DNA from: Neisseria sp.
GTDB lineage: Bacteria > Pseudomonadota > Gammaproteobacteria > Burkholderiales > Neisseriaceae
Reading direction: 5' to 3'
DNA length: 64,000 nt
NCBI RefSeq assembly: GCF_030530745.1
Contig: NZ_JAUMUI010000006.1
Span: 1 to 64,000, forward strand
The first letter of the stretch is position 1, and each line of letters begins with the position of its first letter. Both the position numbers and the translations under genes were made by a program. Positions 62,108-64,000 of the stretch are shown piece after piece. The notes beneath the pieces were generated by a model. The model was not told where the DNA came from. It did not search any database and was given only the letters and a program-made list of their open reading frames with translations.

Positions 62108-62884
62108 ATGCCGGGTTATCCGCAAGATATTTTACAAAACCGTTCGGTAGTCAAACACGGAAATTATGCGGTTATTACACCGCAAGGCCGCGTAATCAAT
62201 GTGGTTCCGGGAATTGAAGACTGCCAGATGACCATTCTGGCCACACCGAAAATGGGTGCAAGTTTCGTCCAGTTAATCGGCCAATTGGGTGCAAATGCGA
62301 AAACCACACTGGCCTATGGTGCCAAGCCGCATGAAGAGGCCTTTATTTATCTGCTCGACGGCGAAGCCGAGCTGAAAGTAACGGTCGGTGGTGAAAGCCG
62401 TGTGCTGAAGCAGGGCGGTTATGCCTACGCGCCGCCCGGAGCGGGCATCGGTTTTGAAAACAGCAATCATCAGGCCGGACGCATTTTGCTCTACAAACAG
62501 CGTTATGTAGAGCATCCGGCGGGACTGAAACCTTATACGGTATTCGGCAGTGTACATGATATCGAATGGGCGGATTACGACGGTATGGCCAATGTGCATA
62601 TTAAAGATTTGCTGCCTATCGAGCAGAATTTCGATATGAATATGCATATTTTGAGCTTCGACCCGGGTGCCAGCCACAACATCATCGAAACCCATGTTCA
62701 GGAGCACGGTGCCTATGTGTATGAAGGGCAGGGCTGCTATCTGCTTGATGAAAACTGGTATTTGATTAAGGAAGAAGACTTTATCTGGTTCGGCCCGTAC
62801 TGCAAACAAGCTTCCTATGCCGTAGGACGCGGACCGTTTACCTATATTTATTCCAAAGACTGCCACCGCGACGTGGAAATTTGA
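62108..62884 (+). CDS. allE: (S)-ureidoglycine aminohydrolase (AllE/YlbA-like bicupin)
   Basis: The 258-residue protein has two cupin domains. The C-terminal one carries the metal site known from E. coli and plant ureidoglycine aminohydrolase: the ExHxxxH sequence in IIETHVQEHGAYV and the glutamine in GPYCKQASYAVG. The family removes ammonia from ureidoglycine during allantoin breakdown, giving ureidoglycolate. A CAGGAGAACGAAA ribosome site precedes the ATG. The next gene encodes an unusual carbamoyltransferase 68 bp later, so the two may form a purine-nitrogen unit that runs past the window. The symbol is by homology. Confidence 0.85.
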   Translation: MPGYPQDILQNRSVVKHGNYAVITPQGRVINVVPGIEDCQMTILATPKMGASFVQLIGQLGANAKTTLAYGAKPHEEAFIYLLDGEAELKVTVGGESRVLKQGGYAYAPPGAGIGFENSNHQAGRILLYKQRYVEHPAGLKPYTVFGSVHDIEWADYDGMANVHIKDLLPIEQNFDMNMHILSFDPGASHNIIETHVQEHGAYVYEGQGCYLLDENWYLIKEEDFIWFGPYCKQASYAVGRGPFTYIYSKDCHRDVEI

Positions 62885-62895
62885 ACAACCGCAAA

Positions 62896-62933
62896 CAGGC
62901 CGTCTGAAAGCCTGAAATTCTTTTCAGACGGCC
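62896..62933 (+). terminator. Inverted DUS between the ureidoglycine and carbamoyltransferase genes
   Basis: CAGGCCGTCTGAAAG and CTTTTCAGACGGCC-like sequences pair across a short loop (GGCCGTCTGAAA with TTTTCAGACGGCC). The co-directional genes around it may still be read through, as with other DUS pairs inside operons here. Confidence 0.6.
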
Positions 62934-62952
62934 ATCACAAAGGAGCATTATC

Positions 62953-63981
62953 ATGGCTTTAGACAAAAACTTCAAAACTTTAGATATCCGAGAAACCTTG
63001 GCCGCCACCAATATGCGCGGCAAAAACATCACTTTTTTGGACGATTTTAAGCGCGAAGAAATCCTTTCGCTGTTTAAGGCGGCCGAAATGATGGAGCCGT
63101 TTTTGCGCACGGGGCTCGACCTGCTGAAAGGCAAGGTGCTCTATACCCTGTTTTTCCAACCTTCCACGCGCACCCGCTGCAGCCACGAAAATGCCATGCT
63201 GCGTTTGGGCGGCGGCGTGATTACCGAGTCCGATCCGCAGCACAATGCCGCCGTGGCGAAAAACGAGAGCCTTTACGACACGCTGCGGGTAACGTCGGAA
63301 TACGCCGATGTAATCGTGATGCGCCACCCCGACGATAAAGAAGCCTTGGGCGCATTAGACGAGTTGGGCAGCTACGTTTCGCCGGTGATTTCGGGCGGCT
63401 ACGGCCACGTTACCCACCCGACGCAGGGCTTGCTCGACTGCTATACCTGCTGGCGCGCGTTCGGCGATTTGAGCAATGCCACGGTTGCCATTGCCACCCC
63501 CGATCTTTCACGCGCACGTTCCGGCCAGTCGTTTGCGCTGGCGCTGGCTTCGATGGGTGCCAAGATTATCTACACCGGTACCAGCGAGCTGCGAACCCCC
63601 GAAGTGGTGCGCGACAAGCTCAAAGCGATGGGTGCGCATTTCGAAGAACATTTCGACTTAACCGAAAAGCAAAACGAAGAGCTTTATGCCGAAAATGCGG
63701 TGGATTTGATTTATCTGCCGGGCTGTTCGGTGAAAAAAGACGACCCCAACCGCGAAGACTTCATGAAGAAAATGATGAACTATTATATTTCGCTCGATAT
63801 GCTGCAACGCATCAAAGCGAAAAGCGGCAAGGTAGTCGGCGTACACCACTCTTTACCGCGAAACCCGGGCGAATTTGATTTCAGCATCGACAACACCGAA
63901 CACCAGTTGTATTTCCGTGCGATCGGCTTCTCGGTAGCGGTGCGGATGGCACTGTTGAGCGCGGTTGTCGGCGTAGACTGA
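62953..63981 (+). CDS. Aspartate/ornithine carbamoyltransferase family protein, atypical
   Basis: The 342-residue protein has the carbamoyl-phosphate site of the family (FFQPSTRTRCSHENAMLRLGG, residues 68-88, stated as positions) and MRHPDD and THPTQGLLDCYT. It is not a normal PyrB or ArgF. The aspartate-binding TRVQ-type loop of PyrB is replaced by LPGCSVKKD, and neither the HPLPR of PyrB nor the HCLP of ArgF is present; the site reads HHSLPRNPGE. The second substrate is therefore probably different. Next to a ureidoglycine aminohydrolase, a ureido acid such as oxalurate is a candidate. An AAAGGAGCATTATC ribosome site precedes it. Confidence 0.8.
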   Translation: MALDKNFKTLDIRETLAATNMRGKNITFLDDFKREEILSLFKAAEMMEPFLRTGLDLLKGKVLYTLFFQPSTRTRCSHENAMLRLGGGVITESDPQHNAAVAKNESLYDTLRVTSEYADVIVMRHPDDKEALGALDELGSYVSPVISGGYGHVTHPTQGLLDCYTCWRAFGDLSNATVAIATPDLSRARSGQSFALALASMGAKIIYTGTSELRTPEVVRDKLKAMGAHFEEHFDLTEKQNEELYAENAVDLIYLPGCSVKKDDPNREDFMKKMMNYYISLDMLQRIKAKSGKVVGVHHSLPRNPGEFDFSIDNTEHQLYFRAIGFSVAVRMALLSAVVGVD

Positions 63982-64000
63982 ATCTGCCTCAGAGTAAGCC

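Noticed and set aside
62953-63981. Annotation of the last gene as pyrB or argF
   Set aside because: The carbamoyl-phosphate motif fits, but the second-substrate loops of both enzymes are absent, so neither symbol is justified.

Overview
The window is a piece of chromosome from a member of the family Neisseriaceae, most likely a commensal Neisseria-like species. Dozens of copies of the DNA uptake sequence AGGCCGTCTGAA (the AG-DUS dialect) are scattered on both strands, often as inverted pairs acting as terminators. The gene families (ComP, the HisB with an N-terminal extension, the short phosphatidylserine decarboxylase, PilW, no bamB before der) also fit Neisseria. The uptake-sequence dialect is not the ATGCCGTCTGAA form typical of N. 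meningitidis and N. gonorrhoeae, and the coding DNA looks GC-rich. I do not name a species. No rRNA, tRNA, CRISPR array, prophage or intact transposase was seen.

Layout. 1-5 kb: a LysR regulator divergent from a DoxX-nitroreductase pair, a membrane metallophosphoesterase and a Dyp peroxidase. 5-10 kb: a macA-macB-outer membrane lipoprotein export operon on the minus strand. 10-11.2 kb: two tandem type IV pilin-like genes, the second being comP, the DUS receptor. 11.7-19.4 kb: housekeeping genes (yagU-like, ygfZ, a hotdog-fold protein, recX, gph, yicC, rph, coaBC). 19.6-20.1 kb: a small bacteriocin-like peptide and a 58-residue putative immunity protein. 20-22 kb: relA. 22.8-27.1 kb: an isc iron-sulfur cluster (iscR, iscS, iscU, a small helix-hairpin-helix-like gene, iscA) split by a vapBC toxin-antitoxin pair and two tandem miniature elements, with a good IscR site in front of iscR. 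27.3-35 kb: lldD, then a haem uptake locus (TonB receptor, HmuS, T, U, V) behind a Fur-like site. 35-42 kb: hisC, hisB, rluF, psd, ppk. 42-50 kb: mltG-tmk, ampD, zipA, an ACT protein with a PFL/UPF0210 protein, a periplasmic DUF4198 protein behind a Zur-type operator, and zapE. 50-59 kb: ndk, then rlmN-pilW-rodZ-ispG-hypothetical-hisS-yfgM and der. 59-64 kb: argD, iscX, asparaginase, and at the edge a ureidoglycine aminohydrolase next to an unusual carbamoyltransferase.

Several themes link the genes. Metal control is visible as IscR, Fur and Zur-type sites in front of iron-sulfur assembly, haem uptake and a His-rich periplasmic protein. Competence is represented by comP, its neighbouring paralogue, pilW and the dense uptake sequences. 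The intergenic space is a mosaic of small repeats: a CTAG-bordered miniature element (six copies, one an 82-bp chimeric palindrome), a GAGACC-ended miniature element (three copies, two with 5-bp target duplications), GTCATACCCGGG palindromes, and a two-copy structured element beside hisB and ndk that may encode a small RNA.
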